A stretch of 48,427 nucleotides of DNA, from NCBI GenBank assembly GCA_015222055.1, contig JADFUR010000075.1, positions 1-48,427 on the forward strand, read 5' to 3'. Positions within the stretch are counted from its first letter, which is position 1, and each line of letters begins with the position of its first letter. This document shows positions 34,794 to 44,363 of this stretch, in pieces. The stretch is from Bacteroidota bacterium (GTDB taxonomy: Bacteria; Bacteroidota; Bacteroidia; Bacteroidales; B39-G9). The position numbers and the translations under genes are program-made. The notes beneath the pieces are model-generated. The model searched no databases. It saw only the letters and a list, made by a program, of their open reading frames with translations, and was not told the origin of the DNA.

Positions 34794-36101
34794 ATGTCAA
34801 AAAAAAATAAAAAAATAAATGTTATTACCTTAGGTTGTTCTAAAAATCTTGTAGATTCTGAGGTTTTGTTAGAGCAACTTATTGCTAACAACCTAACAGT
34901 TGAACACAATTCAAACAACACTGATTTTGATACTGTTATTATTAATACTTGTGGGTTTATTAACGATGCAAAACAAGAATCTATTGATTTAATTTTAGAT
35001 TATGCTAAAGCAAAAAAGCAGGGGATAATTAATAACTTATTTGTAATGGGTTGCTTGTCTGAGAGATACAAAGATGAGCTAAAGAATGAAATACCAGAGG
35101 TTGATGAATATTTTGGTTCAAATAATTTAAAAGACATTCTTAATTCTATAGGTGTTGACTACAAAAAAGAATTAATTGGTGAGAGGCTTTTAACAACACC
35201 AAAGCACTATGCATATTTAAAAATATCTGAAGGTTGCGATAGAACATGCTCATATTGTGCAATACCTTTAATGAGAGGAAAACATAAATCAAAAACAATT
35301 GAAACGGTTGTTGCTGAAGCTGAATTTCTTGTTAAACAGGGAGTTAAAGAATTAATACTAATTGCTCAGGATTTATCTTATTATGGTTTAGATATTTATA
35401 AAAAACACAAATTACCAGAATTACTTACAAAATTATCTGACATTAAAGGTGTTGAATGGATTAGAATTCATTATACTTATCCAGCAAATTTCCCTTACGC
35501 TATTTTGGATGTTATGAGTGAGAAAGATAATGTTTGTAATTATCTCGATATTGCTTTTCAACATATTAGTGATAATATGCTGAATCTTATGAAACGTAAC
35601 ATTACCAAGCAAGAAACTTATGATTTAATTACTCGAATTAGGAATACTGTGCCTAATATTGCTATCAGAACAACTCTTTTGGTCGGTCATCCAGGTGAAA
35701 CTGAACAAGATTTTGAAGAATTAAAGCAATTTGTGAAAAACGTAAGATTTGATAGACTTGGAGTGTTTACTTATTCTCACGAAGAGGACACTTATGCTTA
35801 TAAAAATTATGAGGATAATATTCCCGAAAATGTTAAGCAACAACGTTCCGATGAGATTATGGAAATTCAAAGACAAATTTCGCAAGAATTAAATTCTAAT
35901 AAAATCGGAAAACAATTTAATGTTATTATTGACAGACAAGAAGGAGACTATTATATTGGAAGAACAGAGTTTGATTCTCCTGAAGTTGACGATGAAGTTC
36001 TTATCTCGAAAGAAAACAACAAAATAAAAATTGGGGATTATTACATAGTAGAAATTACTAGTTCAGACGATTACGATTTATATGCAAAATTTGTGCATTA
36101 A
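34794..36101 (+). CDS. rimO: Ribosomal protein S12 methylthiotransferase RimO
   Basis: Radical-SAM enzyme adding a methylthio group to the conserved Asp of ribosomal protein uS12. The 435-aa protein has the N-terminal MTTase cluster cysteines C15, C53 and C87 (LGCSKNLVDSE, NTCGF, GCL), the radical-SAM C148-x3-C152-x2-C155 (CDRTCSYC), and a C-terminal TRAM domain (about 370-432, YYIGRTEFDSPEVDDEVLI). LGCSKNLVDSE distinguishes RimO from MiaB. It follows ftsY by 140 bp. Confidence 0.96.
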   Translation: MSKKNKKINVITLGCSKNLVDSEVLLEQLIANNLTVEHNSNNTDFDTVIINTCGFINDAKQESIDLILDYAKAKKQGIINNLFVMGCLSERYKDELKNEIPEVDEYFGSNNLKDILNSIGVDYKKELIGERLLTTPKHYAYLKISEGCDRTCSYCAIPLMRGKHKSKTIETVVAEAEFLVKQGVKELILIAQDLSYYGLDIYKKHKLPELLTKLSDIKGVEWIRIHYTYPANFPYAILDVMSEKDNVCNYLDIAFQHISDNMLNLMKRNITKQETYDLITRIRNTVPNIAIRTTLLVGHPGETEQDFEELKQFVKNVRFDRLGVFTYSHEEDTYAYKNYEDNIPENVKQQRSDEIMEIQRQISQELNSNKIGKQFNVIIDRQEGDYYIGRTEFDSPEVDDEVLISKENNKIKIGDYYIVEITSSDDYDLYAKFVH

Positions 36102-36181
36102 ATTTTTTCAATCAAAATTCTAAGAATATTATTATAATAAGTATTATTTTTATACTATTATTTAACTTAAAAGTCGAAATT

Positions 36182-37243
36182 ATGATAAAAAAAATTTTTG
36201 TATTGCTATTAATTTCTGCTGTTGTTTTTACAGCATGTAAAAAAGATGAAGACACCAATTTATCTACACAGGATAGTGAGATAGTTCTTACTGATGCCAG
36301 TAATGATATTAATGCAGATTTGACTGAAATGATGAATTCCGAAGGTGCTAAGGCACTTACTGACATTATTAATATCATTAATATAAACGATCCTTTTACA
36401 GGTTCACAAAAATCTGTTAAAATTAGTAAAAGACATTTTCCTTATTTATCAAAATTAATTTACATACCTAAAATTGAAAGAAAATCTGGAGAGTTTGGTG
36501 ATGAGAAATTTGATTTTGCCAGTAAAGTAGGAACTTACACTTGGAATATTGAATCTCGAAATTGGGACGTACAACATGGAACACCAAGCGATAAAATAAT
36601 TATTAATTTTCCTACAGAAGGTAGTAATGTAAATAACACAGTATTAACAATTAATAGTTATACTGAACAAGAGTTTTCTGATGATTCTGACATCTGGTAT
36701 CAGCCAACCAATATAAATGCAAATATTTATGTTGCAAATGAAGAATTAGTGAATCTTGATTTAACTGCTACTTACAATTTAAGTGGTGATCCTACATCAG
36801 TTAACGGTTCTGTATTTTTAAAACCTTTTACATTTTCCATAAGTGTTGAAAAAAGCAATACCACAATTACAGGGAGAGCTACTTTGAAAAAGGATAATGA
36901 TACAATAATAGATGTTAATCTAAAAATTAGCTTTACAGATGCTACTTTAGAGAATGTTACAATAGTTGAAGGTTATATTCAAATTGAACATATTAAACTT
37001 AAAGCAGAAGTGTATGTTGCAGTTTTAGAAAAGTTGCAATCAAATCTTACGGTTGCTCAGTTGAATGAAAATATTAAGCTTTCATTATACACTGATACTG
37101 ATAAGAAAATTGGAAACTTAGAATTTATAGCTACATTAAATGGTGATATTGACTTGCAAATTGTATTTAATGATGGTACAACGAAATTGGCAAGCCAATA
37201 TTTTAAAGCATTAATTGAGAGTTTTAAATCATTAATTGAATAA
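36182..37243 (+). CDS. Probable surface lipoprotein, unknown function
   Basis: A 353-aa protein with a lipoprotein signal: MIKKIFVLLLISAVVFTAC, with the lipidated Cys at 19. The residues just after it (CKKDEDT) fit the K/acidic lipoprotein export signal of Bacteroidota, which sends lipoproteins to the cell surface. The rest is beta-strand rich with repeated hydrophilic/hydrophobic alternation; I recognise no domain. It has its own terminator at 37271-37292 and no functional clue from its neighbours (rimO, ECF sigma factor). Confidence 0.75.
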   Translation: MIKKIFVLLLISAVVFTACKKDEDTNLSTQDSEIVLTDASNDINADLTEMMNSEGAKALTDIINIININDPFTGSQKSVKISKRHFPYLSKLIYIPKIERKSGEFGDEKFDFASKVGTYTWNIESRNWDVQHGTPSDKIIINFPTEGSNVNNTVLTINSYTEQEFSDDSDIWYQPTNINANIYVANEELVNLDLTATYNLSGDPTSVNGSVFLKPFTFSISVEKSNTTITGRATLKKDNDTIIDVNLKISFTDATLENVTIVEGYIQIEHIKLKAEVYVAVLEKLQSNLTVAQLNENIKLSLYTDTDKKIGNLEFIATLNGDIDLQIVFNDGTTKLASQYFKALIESFKSLIE

Positions 37244-37267
37244 TGCTTAATAAATTTTTGAAAAAAT

Positions 37268-37296
37268 AAAAAAGTCGCTTATTAGCGGCTTTTTTA
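37268..37296 (+). terminator. Terminator after lipoprotein gene
   Basis: Stem AAAGTCGCT (37271-37279) with AGCGGCTTT (37284-37292), including one G-T pair, loop TATT, then T-run TTTT. It lies between the convergent lipoprotein and sigma-factor genes. Confidence 0.82.
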
Positions 37297-37357
37297 TTGA
37301 TATTATTAAAACAGTAAAATTCGTAACTTGAAAAAGAATAATTGAGCTATCAAACAA

Positions 37358-37948
37358 TTAATCCAAAGTCAGTGTCAGTTTCTTTTCTTGAATAAGTTTT
37401 CTTAAATTAATAAGAGCATATCTCATTCTGCCAAGAGCTGTGTTAATACTAACATTTGTTTGCTCGGCAATTTCTTTGAAACTAAGTCCTGCATAATGTC
37501 GAAGTATAATCACGTTTTTTTGATCTTCAGGTAATTCTTCAATAAGCAACTTTACTTCTTGTGATATTTGATTTGAAATAATATCTTCTTCAATTGTTCT
37601 ATCAGAAAATTTTTGTGAATTAAAAATATCTATTTCATTATCGTCGTTTGAATAAACTTTTAGGTGTTTTTCTTTTCTGTAATAATCAATAACGAGATTG
37701 TGAGCAATTCTTAATACCCAAGATACAAATTTACCTTCTTCATTATACTTACCCAAACGAAGCGATTTTATTACCTTAATAAATGTATCTTGGAAAATGT
37801 CTTCAGCGAGATGCTGCTTTTTGACAATTAAAAAAATGTAGGTGTAAACTCTTTTTTTGTGTCGATTAATTAAAATTTCTATACTTGATTGATTCCCATC
37901 AATAAATTGTTTAACGAGATCATAATCTGACTGATTATGCTTTTTCAT
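37358..37948 (-). CDS. ECF-family RNA polymerase sigma factor
   Basis: A 196-aa sigma-70 family factor with region 2 (about 10-80: NRHKKRVYTYIFLIVKKQHLAEDIFQDTFIKV, then FVSWVLRIAHNLVIDYYR) and region 4 (about 130-188: LLIEELPEDQKNVIILRHYAGLSFKEIAEQTNVSINTALGRMRYALINLR). No anti-sigma gene is adjacent on either side, and uvrA is divergent. Unlike its neighbours it has a near-perfect Shine-Dalgarno AGGAGGT (37959-37953), 5 nt before ATG, plus a second AGGAGG further up the leader. A TATCTTTG box at 38049-38042 could be its promoter. Confidence 0.93.
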   Translation of the reverse strand: MKKHNQSDYDLVKQFIDGNQSSIEILINRHKKRVYTYIFLIVKKQHLAEDIFQDTFIKVIKSLRLGKYNEEGKFVSWVLRIAHNLVIDYYRKEKHLKVYSNDDNEIDIFNSQKFSDRTIEEDIISNQISQEVKLLIEELPEDQKNVIILRHYAGLSFKEIAEQTNVSINTALGRMRYALINLRKLIQEKKLTLTLD

Positions 37949-37952
37949 AATT

Positions 37953-37959
37953 ACCTCCT
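37953..37959 (-). promoter_or_regulatory. Strong Shine-Dalgarno of the ECF sigma gene
   Basis: The minus strand reads CAGGAGGTAATTATG, with AGGAGG 5-6 nt from the start codon. A second AGGAGGA lies at 38005-37999. Bacteroidota ribosomes normally hide the anti-Shine-Dalgarno, and other genes in this window lack such sites, so this is exceptional. Confidence 0.85.
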
Positions 37960-38041
37960 GTTATTTTGTTAAGAAAGTAGAAATATCCCTATAAACAATC
38001 CTCCTATATTTTAATTAAACAATTTTTTTTTATTTTCTTAA

Positions 38042-38049
38042 CAAAGATA
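38042..38049 (-). promoter_or_regulatory. Candidate -7 box for the ECF sigma gene
   Basis: Minus strand TATCTTTG, matching TAnnTTTG, about 95 bp upstream of the sigma-factor start; no clear TTG at -33. The implied leader contains both AGGAGG sequences. Confidence 0.35.
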
Positions 38050-38103
38050 TTTATTTTATTAAGAATTTAAAATTAATTTTGACAAAACTTTATAATAAAT
38101 ATA

Positions 38104-40908
38104 ATGCAAGAAAAAAATAATAAAGAATATATTGAGATTAAAGGAGCAAGAGTCCACAATCTTAAAAATATTGATATTAAAATACCACGCGATAAATTCG
38201 TTGTAATTACCGGATTGTCTGGCTCTGGAAAGTCCTCACTAGCTTTTGATACAATATATGCCGAAGGTCAACGTCGTTATGTTGAAAGCCTTTCTGCTTA
38301 TGCAAGGCAATTTCTTGGTCGTATTAATAAGCCTGATGTAGATTTTATTAAAGGAATACCTCCTGCAATTGCAATTCAACAACGGGTTAATACTCATAAC
38401 CCAAGATCTACTGTTGGTACTTCGACTGAAATTTATGACTATTTAAAATTATTATATGCAAGAATCGGAAAGACTTATTCGCCTATTTCAAATAATATCG
38501 TAAAAAAACACTCTGTTTCGGATGTGGTAAATTATATATTATCATTTACTGATAATGCAAAAATAGTAATTCTTTCACCAATTAAAAGTAAGCAAAGAAC
38601 AATTGTTGAAACACTTGAAGTTCTAATAAAACAAGGCTTTACCAGAGTCGAAGTAGAAGATTATTTTGTAAAAATTAATGAAATATTAGACGATAATAAA
38701 GTTATTGATGATATTGACAATATTTCTTTGGTAATTGACAGACTTATTGTAAACGACGATAAAGACACGAAAAGCAGGCTTGCAGACTCTGTGCAAACTT
38801 CTTTTTATGAAGGACAAGGAGAGTGCATTGTAAAAGTTTATGAGGATGGGAAAGCTTTTTCTAAAAAGTTTTCAAACAAGTTTGAGCTAGATAATATTAT
38901 TTTTGAGATTCCAACAACTCACATGTTTAGTTTTAACAACCCTATTGGTGCTTGCCCAACTTGTGAAGGATATGGTAGAGTACTTGGTATTGACAGAGAC
39001 TTGGTTATTCCAAATAAAAGTTTATCTGTTTACGACGATGCTGTTGTGTGCTGGAAGGGCGAAAAAATGAAGAAATGGAAGGAGCGCCTTATTGCTAGTG
39101 CAGATAAATTCGATTTTCCAATACATAAACCATATTTTGAATTATCACCGGAAGAAGAAGATTTGTTATGGACAGGGACTAAATATTTTTACGGAATAAA
39201 TACCTTCTTTAAATATCTTGAGAAAAAAATTTATAAGATTCAATATAGAGTTATGCTTTCGCGGTATAGAGGCAAAACAGTTTGTCCCGATTGCAAAGGA
39301 ACTCGTTTAAAAAAAGAAGCTTCTTATGTTAAAATTTCCACTAAATCGATTTTGGATTTAGTGGATATGCCAATTGACAAGTTGTATAATTTTTTTAAAA
39401 ATCTTAAATTAGACGAATACGATAAAAAAACATCTAAACGCTTATTATATGAAATAAACAGTCGCCTTAGCTTTTTACTTGAAGTAGGTTTAGGATATCT
39501 AACTTTAAATAGGCTATCGTCAACTTTATCAGGAGGCGAATCGCAACGTATAAATATTGCAACTTCAATAGGAAGTAGTCTTGTTGGCTCTCTGTATATC
39601 TTAGATGAACCAAGCATCGGCCTTCATCCACGAGATACTAAACGACTAATAAAAGTGTTGAAAGAACTTCAAGAAATTGGGAATACTGTTATTGTTGTTG
39701 AACACGATGAAGAATTAATTAGAGCTGCAGATGAAATTATTGACATCGGACCTTTGGCTGGAAGATTAGGTGGTAAGCTTGTTTATCAGGGTAATCTTGA
39801 GCAACTTATTAATGAGAATGAAAGTTTAACAGCAAAATATTTAACAGGTAAAGAGGGAATTCAAATACCAAGTAAAAGACGTAAATCTAATAATTATATA
39901 GAAGTAATAGGTGCTCGCGAGAATAATTTAAAAGGTATTAATGTTAAGTTCCCTTTAAATTTAATGACGGTAATTACCGGTGTTAGTGGTTCTGGTAAAT
40001 CGTCGGTGGTAAAGCATATTTTATATCCGGCTTTAAAAAAGACTTTAGGTGGTTATGCTGGAAAAACGGGTTTGTATGATAATATCATTGGTGATTTTCA
40101 TTTAATTTCTGATGTTGAGTTTGTTGATCAAAATCCAATTGGGAAATCAACACGTTCGAATCCGGCAACGTATAGTCATGCTTATGATGAAATAAGAAAG
40201 TTATTTGCTAATCAGCAATTGTCAAAATATAACGGCTTTAAATCATCGCATTTTTCTTTTAATGTAGATGGAGGACGATGCGACGAATGTCAAGGAGAAG
40301 GAATTATTAAGATTGAGATGCAATTTATGGCTGATGTGCAACTCGTATGCGAAACTTGTAAAGGGAAAAGATTTAAAGACGAAATTTTAGAAGTAAAATA
40401 TCAAGAGAAAAATATTTATGATGTGTTGGAAATGACTGTAAATGAGGCTCTTGAATTTTTTTCGATTAAACAAGAAAATATTGAAAAGAAAATTGTAGAT
40501 AAACTTCAACCTTTGGCTGATGTTGGCTTAGGATATGTTAAATTAGGGCAGTCGTCAAGCACATTGAGTGGTGGCGAAAGTCAACGAATTAAGTTGGCTT
40601 CTTTTCTTGCTAAAGAAAAAATAGGCAAACCGAGTGTTTTTATTTTTGATGAGCCAACTACGGGTTTACACTTCCACGATATTAAAACACTATTAAAAGC
40701 TTTTAATGCATTAATTAACAAAGGACACACTGTAATAATTATTGAACATAATTTAGATGTAATTAAATCAGCCGATTGGATTATTGATTTAGGTCCCGAT
40801 GGTGGCGAAAAAGGAGGAAATATAATTTTTGAAGGAACACCAGAAAATCTTGTTAAATGTAAAAAGTCATTTACAGGAAAGTTCCTGAAAGAAAAAATGA
40901 ATACATAA
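38104..40908 (+). CDS. uvrA: Excinuclease ABC subunit A
   Basis: Damage-recognition ATPase of nucleotide excision repair, which loads UvrB. The 934-aa protein has two ABC modules: Walker [10 protein letters not shown] (37-45) and GVSGSGKSS (from 626), signature LSGGESQRI in both halves, and DEPSIGLHP / DEPTTGLHF Walker B regions. Zinc-binding cysteine pairs are CPTC, CPDC, CDEC and CETC. It is complete and of normal length. It is divergent from the ECF sigma gene and convergent with truA. Confidence 0.97.
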   Translation: MQEKNNKEYIEIKGARVHNLKNIDIKIPRDKFVVITGLSGSGKSSLAFDTIYAEGQRRYVESLSAYARQFLGRINKPDVDFIKGIPPAIAIQQRVNTHNPRSTVGTSTEIYDYLKLLYARIGKTYSPISNNIVKKHSVSDVVNYILSFTDNAKIVILSPIKSKQRTIVETLEVLIKQGFTRVEVEDYFVKINEILDDNKVIDDIDNISLVIDRLIVNDDKDTKSRLADSVQTSFYEGQGECIVKVYEDGKAFSKKFSNKFELDNIIFEIPTTHMFSFNNPIGACPTCEGYGRVLGIDRDLVIPNKSLSVYDDAVVCWKGEKMKKWKERLIASADKFDFPIHKPYFELSPEEEDLLWTGTKYFYGINTFFKYLEKKIYKIQYRVMLSRYRGKTVCPDCKGTRLKKEASYVKISTKSILDLVDMPIDKLYNFFKNLKLDEYDKKTSKRLLYEINSRLSFLLEVGLGYLTLNRLSSTLSGGESQRINIATSIGSSLVGSLYILDEPSIGLHPRDTKRLIKVLKELQEIGNTVIVVEHDEELIRAADEIIDIGPLAGRLGGKLVYQGNLEQLINENESLTAKYLTGKEGIQIPSKRRKSNNYIEVIGARENNLKGINVKFPLNLMTVITGVSGSGKSSVVKHILYPALKKTLGGYAGKTGLYDNIIGDFHLISDVEFVDQNPIGKSTRSNPATYSHAYDEIRKLFANQQLSKYNGFKSSHFSFNVDGGRCDECQGEGIIKIEMQFMADVQLVCETCKGKRFKDEILEVKYQEKNIYDVLEMTVNEALEFFSIKQENIEKKIVDKLQPLADVGLGYVKLGQSSSTLSGGESQRIKLASFLAKEKIGKPSVFIFDEPTTGLHFHDIKTLLKAFNALINKGHTVIIIEHNLDVIKSADWIIDLGPDGGEKGGNIIFEGTPENLVKCKKSFTGKFLKEKMNT

Positions 40909-40935
40909 ATTTATATATTATTTGAAATCAAAAGC

Positions 40936-40977
40936 AATATTAAAGATTTAAATAATTTGATTTAAATCTTTAATATT
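40936..40977. terminator. Bidirectional terminator between uvrA and truA
   Basis: An 18-bp perfect stem (40936-40953 with 40960-40977) and 6-nt loop. It starts 28 bp after the uvrA stop and overlaps the last codons and stop of the convergent truA (ends 40970). It is AT-only except for one G-C pair near the middle, so stability comes from length. Confidence 0.7.
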
Positions 40978-41704
40978 CAATTTTTTCTAGAAAAAGACCT
41001 TTCGCAGGAACAGATTTTCCGGCATTCGATCGATTTTTGCTTTCAATTATTTGTGTAAATTCATTTATTGAAATTCTATTTTGTCCAACTTCAATTAATG
41101 TTCCTACAATAGCTCTTACCATATTGCGTAAAAAACGATCGGCAGATATTGTAAATATTATCATGTCATTTTTTCCGATGCATTCTGCCAAAATTATTTT
41201 GCAATTATTCGTTTTTGTGTCGGTGTGTAGTTTGCTAAAGCAAGAAAAATCCTTATAGCTAAAAAGTATTTTGCAGGCTTGATTTATTTTATTTATGTCT
41301 AATTCAAAAGGAAAGTAGTAAGAAAAATCTTTCTTAAAAGGATCTTTGTTTCTACAAATATAGTATTTGTAAGTTCTTGATAATGCGTCAAAGCGGGTAT
41401 GAGAAGTCTCAGATACTTTAAAAATTTTTTTTATTGCAATATCGTTTGATAAAAATTTATTTAATCTGTGAACAATATTATTATTATCAATGTTGAGATT
41501 GGAGGAATCAAAGTGAGCAACAAAGAAACGAGCATGAACGCCGGCATCTGTTCTCCCTGCTCCAACGGTTTCAATATTTTCACGCAAAAGGGTTGATAAC
41601 GCTTTGTTTAAATCTTCTTGTATGCTTATAGCATTAGGTTGTATTTGCCAACCATGATAGTTTGTACCTTTATAGGATAGCTCTATGAAATATCGTTGTC
41701 TCAA
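40970..41704 (-). CDS. truA: tRNA pseudouridine(38-40) synthase
   Basis: Converts uridine to pseudouridine at positions 38-40 of the tRNA anticodon stem-loop. The 244-aa protein has the catalytic aspartate D53 in GAGRTDAGVHA, the N-terminal YKGTNYHGWQIQP, and FLRNMVRAIVGTLIEVG near the C-terminus. It is a single gene; its 3' end lies within the terminator stem shared with uvrA. Confidence 0.96.
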   Translation of the reverse strand: MRQRYFIELSYKGTNYHGWQIQPNAISIQEDLNKALSTLLRENIETVGAGRTDAGVHARFFVAHFDSSNLNIDNNNIVHRLNKFLSNDIAIKKIFKVSETSHTRFDALSRTYKYYICRNKDPFKKDFSYYFPFELDINKINQACKILFSYKDFSCFSKLHTDTKTNNCKIILAECIGKNDMIIFTISADRFLRNMVRAIVGTLIEVGQNRISINEFTQIIESKNRSNAGKSVPAKGLFLEKIEY

Positions 41705-41955
41705 TTAATTATATTTTTTCTCAAAATTACAAAAAAATAATAAAATTTTTATATTTTCGGTAATTCAATTTTTGTACACAAGAAAAAGTGAGATATAATG
41801 AAATGAAAAAGATTTATATTGCCAATATTATTTATTTTAAGAAAATTTATATAAAATTTTAATATATTATAATAATAAATGTTAATTCTGTAGCGTTATT
41901 GAGATTTATGGTACAAATTTTGGAGAAGAAATACTAAATTTTAAAATCTAATAAA

Positions 41956-42951
41956 ATGAATGAAACAGTAAATATTAAAGAGTTAAATGAAAGAATTCAA
42001 AAGGAGAGTAGCTTTGTCGATATGATTAATATTGAGATGAATAAAGTTATTGTTGGACAAAAGCATTTAACCGAAAGTTTATTAATAGGCTTGCTTTCTG
42101 ATGGTCATATTTTATTAGAAGGTGTTCCCGGTTTAGCAAAAACATTGGCTATTAGTACTCTTTCAGATATTATTGACGCTAAATTCAGCAGAATTCAATT
42201 TACTCCTGACTTATTGCCTGCCGATTTAATTGGGACAATGATATATAGTCAGAAAAAAGAAGAATTTACTGTTAAAAAAGGTCCAATTTTTACAAATTTT
42301 GTATTAGCCGATGAAATAAACAGAGCTCCTGCAAAAGTTCAAAGTGCATTATTGGAAGCCATGCAGGAAAAACAAGTTACTATTGGTGATAATACTTTTA
42401 AATTAGAACGACCTTTTTTAGTAATGGCAACGCAAAATCCAATTGAGCAAGAAGGAACCTACCCTTTACCCGAAGCTCAGGTTGACCGTTTCATGCTTAA
42501 GGTTGTTATTGATTATCCTAAAAAAGAAGAAGAGAAAGTTATTATCCGTCAAAACTTAATGGAAACCTTTCCAAAAGCTACTAAAATACTTAAGGCCGAG
42601 GATATAATTAGAGCTCGTAAGGTTGTTCGTGATGTTTATATGGATGAGAAAATTGAAAAATATATTGTCGATATTGTATTTGCAACTCGTTATCCCGATG
42701 ATTATAATTTATCACAATTTAAAGAAATGATTAGTTATGGGGGCTCTCCTCGTGCAAGCATCAATCTTGCTTTAGCTGCTAAAGCCTATGCTTTTATTAA
42801 TCGTCGTGGTTATGTTATACCTGAAGATATTCGTGCTGTTTGTCACGATGTTTTGCGTCACAGAATTGGATTAACCTATCAGGCCGAAGCCGAAAATATT
42901 ACTTCTGAAGAGATTATAAGTCAAGTGTTAAATACTGTTGAAGTTCCTTAA
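41956..42951 (+). CDS. MoxR-family AAA+ ATPase
   Basis: A 331-aa AAA+ chaperone-like ATPase that starts the bat operon. Walker A GVPGLAKT (56-63), Walker B VLADEINRAP, sensor motif ATQNPIEQEGTYPLPEAQVDRF and arginine-finger region. MoxR proteins act with vWA-domain partners in assembling or activating protein complexes; here the partners are the DUF58 protein, BatA and BatB encoded downstream. The gap to the DUF58 gene (532 bp) is far larger than expected for this operon because a four-helix-bundle cassette is inserted. Confidence 0.93.
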   Translation: MNETVNIKELNERIQKESSFVDMINIEMNKVIVGQKHLTESLLIGLLSDGHILLEGVPGLAKTLAISTLSDIIDAKFSRIQFTPDLLPADLIGTMIYSQKKEEFTVKKGPIFTNFVLADEINRAPAKVQSALLEAMQEKQVTIGDNTFKLERPFLVMATQNPIEQEGTYPLPEAQVDRFMLKVVIDYPKKEEEKVIIRQNLMETFPKATKILKAEDIIRARKVVRDVYMDEKIEKYIVDIVFATRYPDDYNLSQFKEMISYGGSPRASINLALAAKAYAFINRRGYVIPEDIRAVCHDVLRHRIGLTYQAEAENITSEEIISQVLNTVEVP

Positions 42952-42961
42952 AGGTTTAAAG

Positions 42962-43047
42962 TGACTAGAGTTAAGAGTGTCTAGAGTGCCTAGAGTGCCT
43001 AGAGTGCCTAGAGTGCCTAGAGTGCCTAGAGTTAAGAGTGCCTAAAG
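42962..43047 (+). repeat. 9-bp tandem array TGCCTAGAG (left arm of cassette 1)
   Basis: TGACTAGAG, TTAAGAG, TGTCTAGAG, then five exact TGCCTAGAG units (42987-43031), TTAAGAG and TGCCTAAAG (43039-43047), ending 9 bp before the start codon of the four-helix-bundle gene. The 7-bp TTAAGAG interruptions recur on both sides of the main run. The same word appears inverted at the other end of the gene (43411-43447). Confidence 0.95.
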
Positions 43048-43056
43048 TTTTTAAAG

Positions 43057-43425
43057 ATGGATAATAAGGAATTTAGTAAACAATTAGAATTAAGAACCAA
43101 GAAATTCGCAATTAGTATTATTAAGCTATCTGCTTCACTGTCAAACACCCCGGAAAGTAAGGTGATAAAGTATCAGATTTCAAAATCAGGAACAAGTGTA
43201 GGCGCAAACTATAGAGAAGCAAATCGTTCAAGGAGTAAAGCAGACTTTGCAAATAAAATTAAAATATGCGAAAGTGAAGCAAGTGAAACAGTTTTTTTAT
43301 TAGAAATAATTACTGATTTAAATTGGGTTGATACTGAAAAAATGAAATTAATATTGACAGAAGCCAATGAAATTCTTGCTATTTTTACTTCAATTGGTAA
43401 GAACCTAAAACTCAAGGCATTTTAG
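43057..43425 (+). CDS. Four-helix-bundle protein (23S rRNA IVS/S23 type)
   Basis: A 122-aa, mostly helical protein of the four-helix-bundle family, named after proteins encoded in intervening sequences of 23S rRNA genes and related to the DGR accessory protein Avd. The family core YQISKSGTSVGANYREANRS (about 44-63) and KADFANKIKICESEASET are present. Its function is unknown; such proteins form pentamers and may bind nucleic acid. It sits between moxR and the DUF58 gene, where compact bat operons have nothing. Its start is preceded by a 9-bp tandem array, and its last codons (KLKAF) lie within an inverted array of the same word. It is intact, unlike the related gene at 46633-47025. Confidence 0.9.
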   Translation: MDNKEFSKQLELRTKKFAISIIKLSASLSNTPESKVIKYQISKSGTSVGANYREANRSRSKADFANKIKICESEASETVFLLEIITDLNWVDTEKMKLILTEANEILAIFTSIGKNLKLKAF

Positions 43426-43447
43426 GCATTTCAAACTTAAGGCACTT
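43411..43447 (-). repeat. Inverted 9-bp array (right arm of cassette 1)
   Basis: On the plus strand: CTCAAGGCA (43411-43419), TTTTAGGCA (43420-43428), a 7-bp TTTCAAA, CTTAAGGCA (43436-43444), CTT. Read on the minus strand these are TGCCTTAAG, TGCCTAAAA and TGCCTTGAG, variants of the left-arm word TGCCTAGAG. The array contains the last five codons and TAG stop of the four-helix-bundle gene. Confidence 0.85.
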
Positions 43448-43483
43448 ATTAATTGCTTTTTTAAATACAAATAAAAATTATGT

Positions 43484-44362
43484 ATGGAAACTTCTGACTT
43501 ATTAAAAAAAGTAAGACATATTGAGATTAAAACTCGCGGATTATCAAAAAATATTTTTGTGGGAGAGTATCATAGTGCGTTTAAAGGTCGTGGTATGACT
43601 TTTAGTGAAGTTCGTGAATATCAATACGGAGATGCTATTCGTGATATTGATTGGAATGTTACTGCACGTTTTAATCACCCTTATGTAAAAGTATTTGAAG
43701 AAGAACGTGAGTTAACAGTTATGCTTTTAATTGATGTTAGTGCTTCAAAAGAATTTGGAACGCAAACACAATTTAAACAAAATATGATGACTGAAATAGC
43801 TGCGGTATTGTCTTTTTCTGCCATCAAAAATAATGATAAGATTGGTGTAATATTTTTTAGCGATAAAATTGAAAAATTTATTCCACCAAAAAAAGGACGA
43901 AAGCATATCTTAAGAATTATTCGCGAACTTATTGATTTTAAACCTGAAAGCAAAGGCACAAATATTACCGAAGCTTTAAAATATTTCACAAATGTTATAA
44001 AGAAACGTTGTACTGCTTTTATCCTTTCCGATTTTATTGATGATGGTATTGACAATAATCTTGAAGATGCTTTTAAAATTGCTAATAAAAAGCACGATAT
44101 TGTTGCTATTAAAATTTTTGATAAAAGAGAAAGTCAATTGCCTGCAATAGGACTTGTTAAAATGAAAGATGCCGAGACCGATAAATATATTTGGGTAGAT
44201 ACTTCTAATAAGCAAGTTAGAAGTAACTATGAAAAAAGTTGGAAAGAGACAGAACTAAAACAACATACAATTTTTAAAAAGTCGGGTGTTGATTATATTT
44301 CTGTAGCTACCAACGAAGATTATATTAAACCTTTAATTGGATTATTTAAAAGAAGAAACTGA
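43484..44362 (+). CDS. DUF58/vWA-fold protein of the bat operon
   Basis: A 292-aa DUF58 protein. The conserved YQYGDAIRDIDWNVTARFNHPYVKVFEEERE block (about 46-76) is followed by a vWA-like metal site DVSAS (84-88). DUF58 genes almost always follow moxR, and the products are thought to be clients or adaptors of the MoxR ATPase. It is separated from moxR by cassette 1; the downstream BatD-like gene starts 1 bp after its TGA. Confidence 0.92.
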   Translation: METSDLLKKVRHIEIKTRGLSKNIFVGEYHSAFKGRGMTFSEVREYQYGDAIRDIDWNVTARFNHPYVKVFEEERELTVMLLIDVSASKEFGTQTQFKQNMMTEIAAVLSFSAIKNNDKIGVIFFSDKIEKFIPPKKGRKHILRIIRELIDFKPESKGTNITEALKYFTNVIKKRCTAFILSDFIDDGIDNNLEDAFKIANKKHDIVAIKIFDKRESQLPAIGLVKMKDAETDKYIWVDTSNKQVRSNYEKSWKETELKQHTIFKKSGVDYISVATNEDYIKPLIGLFKRRN

Positions 44363-44363
44363 T

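Noticed and set aside
42962-43447. Diversity-generating retroelement, because four-helix-bundle proteins resemble Avd
   Set aside because: No reverse transcriptase and no template/variable repeat pair with adenine-specific changes are visible in the window.
44337-44363. Longer N-terminus for the BatD-like protein
   Set aside because: It would overlap DUF58 by 26 bp and put nine charged residues before a clear signal peptide that begins at 44364.
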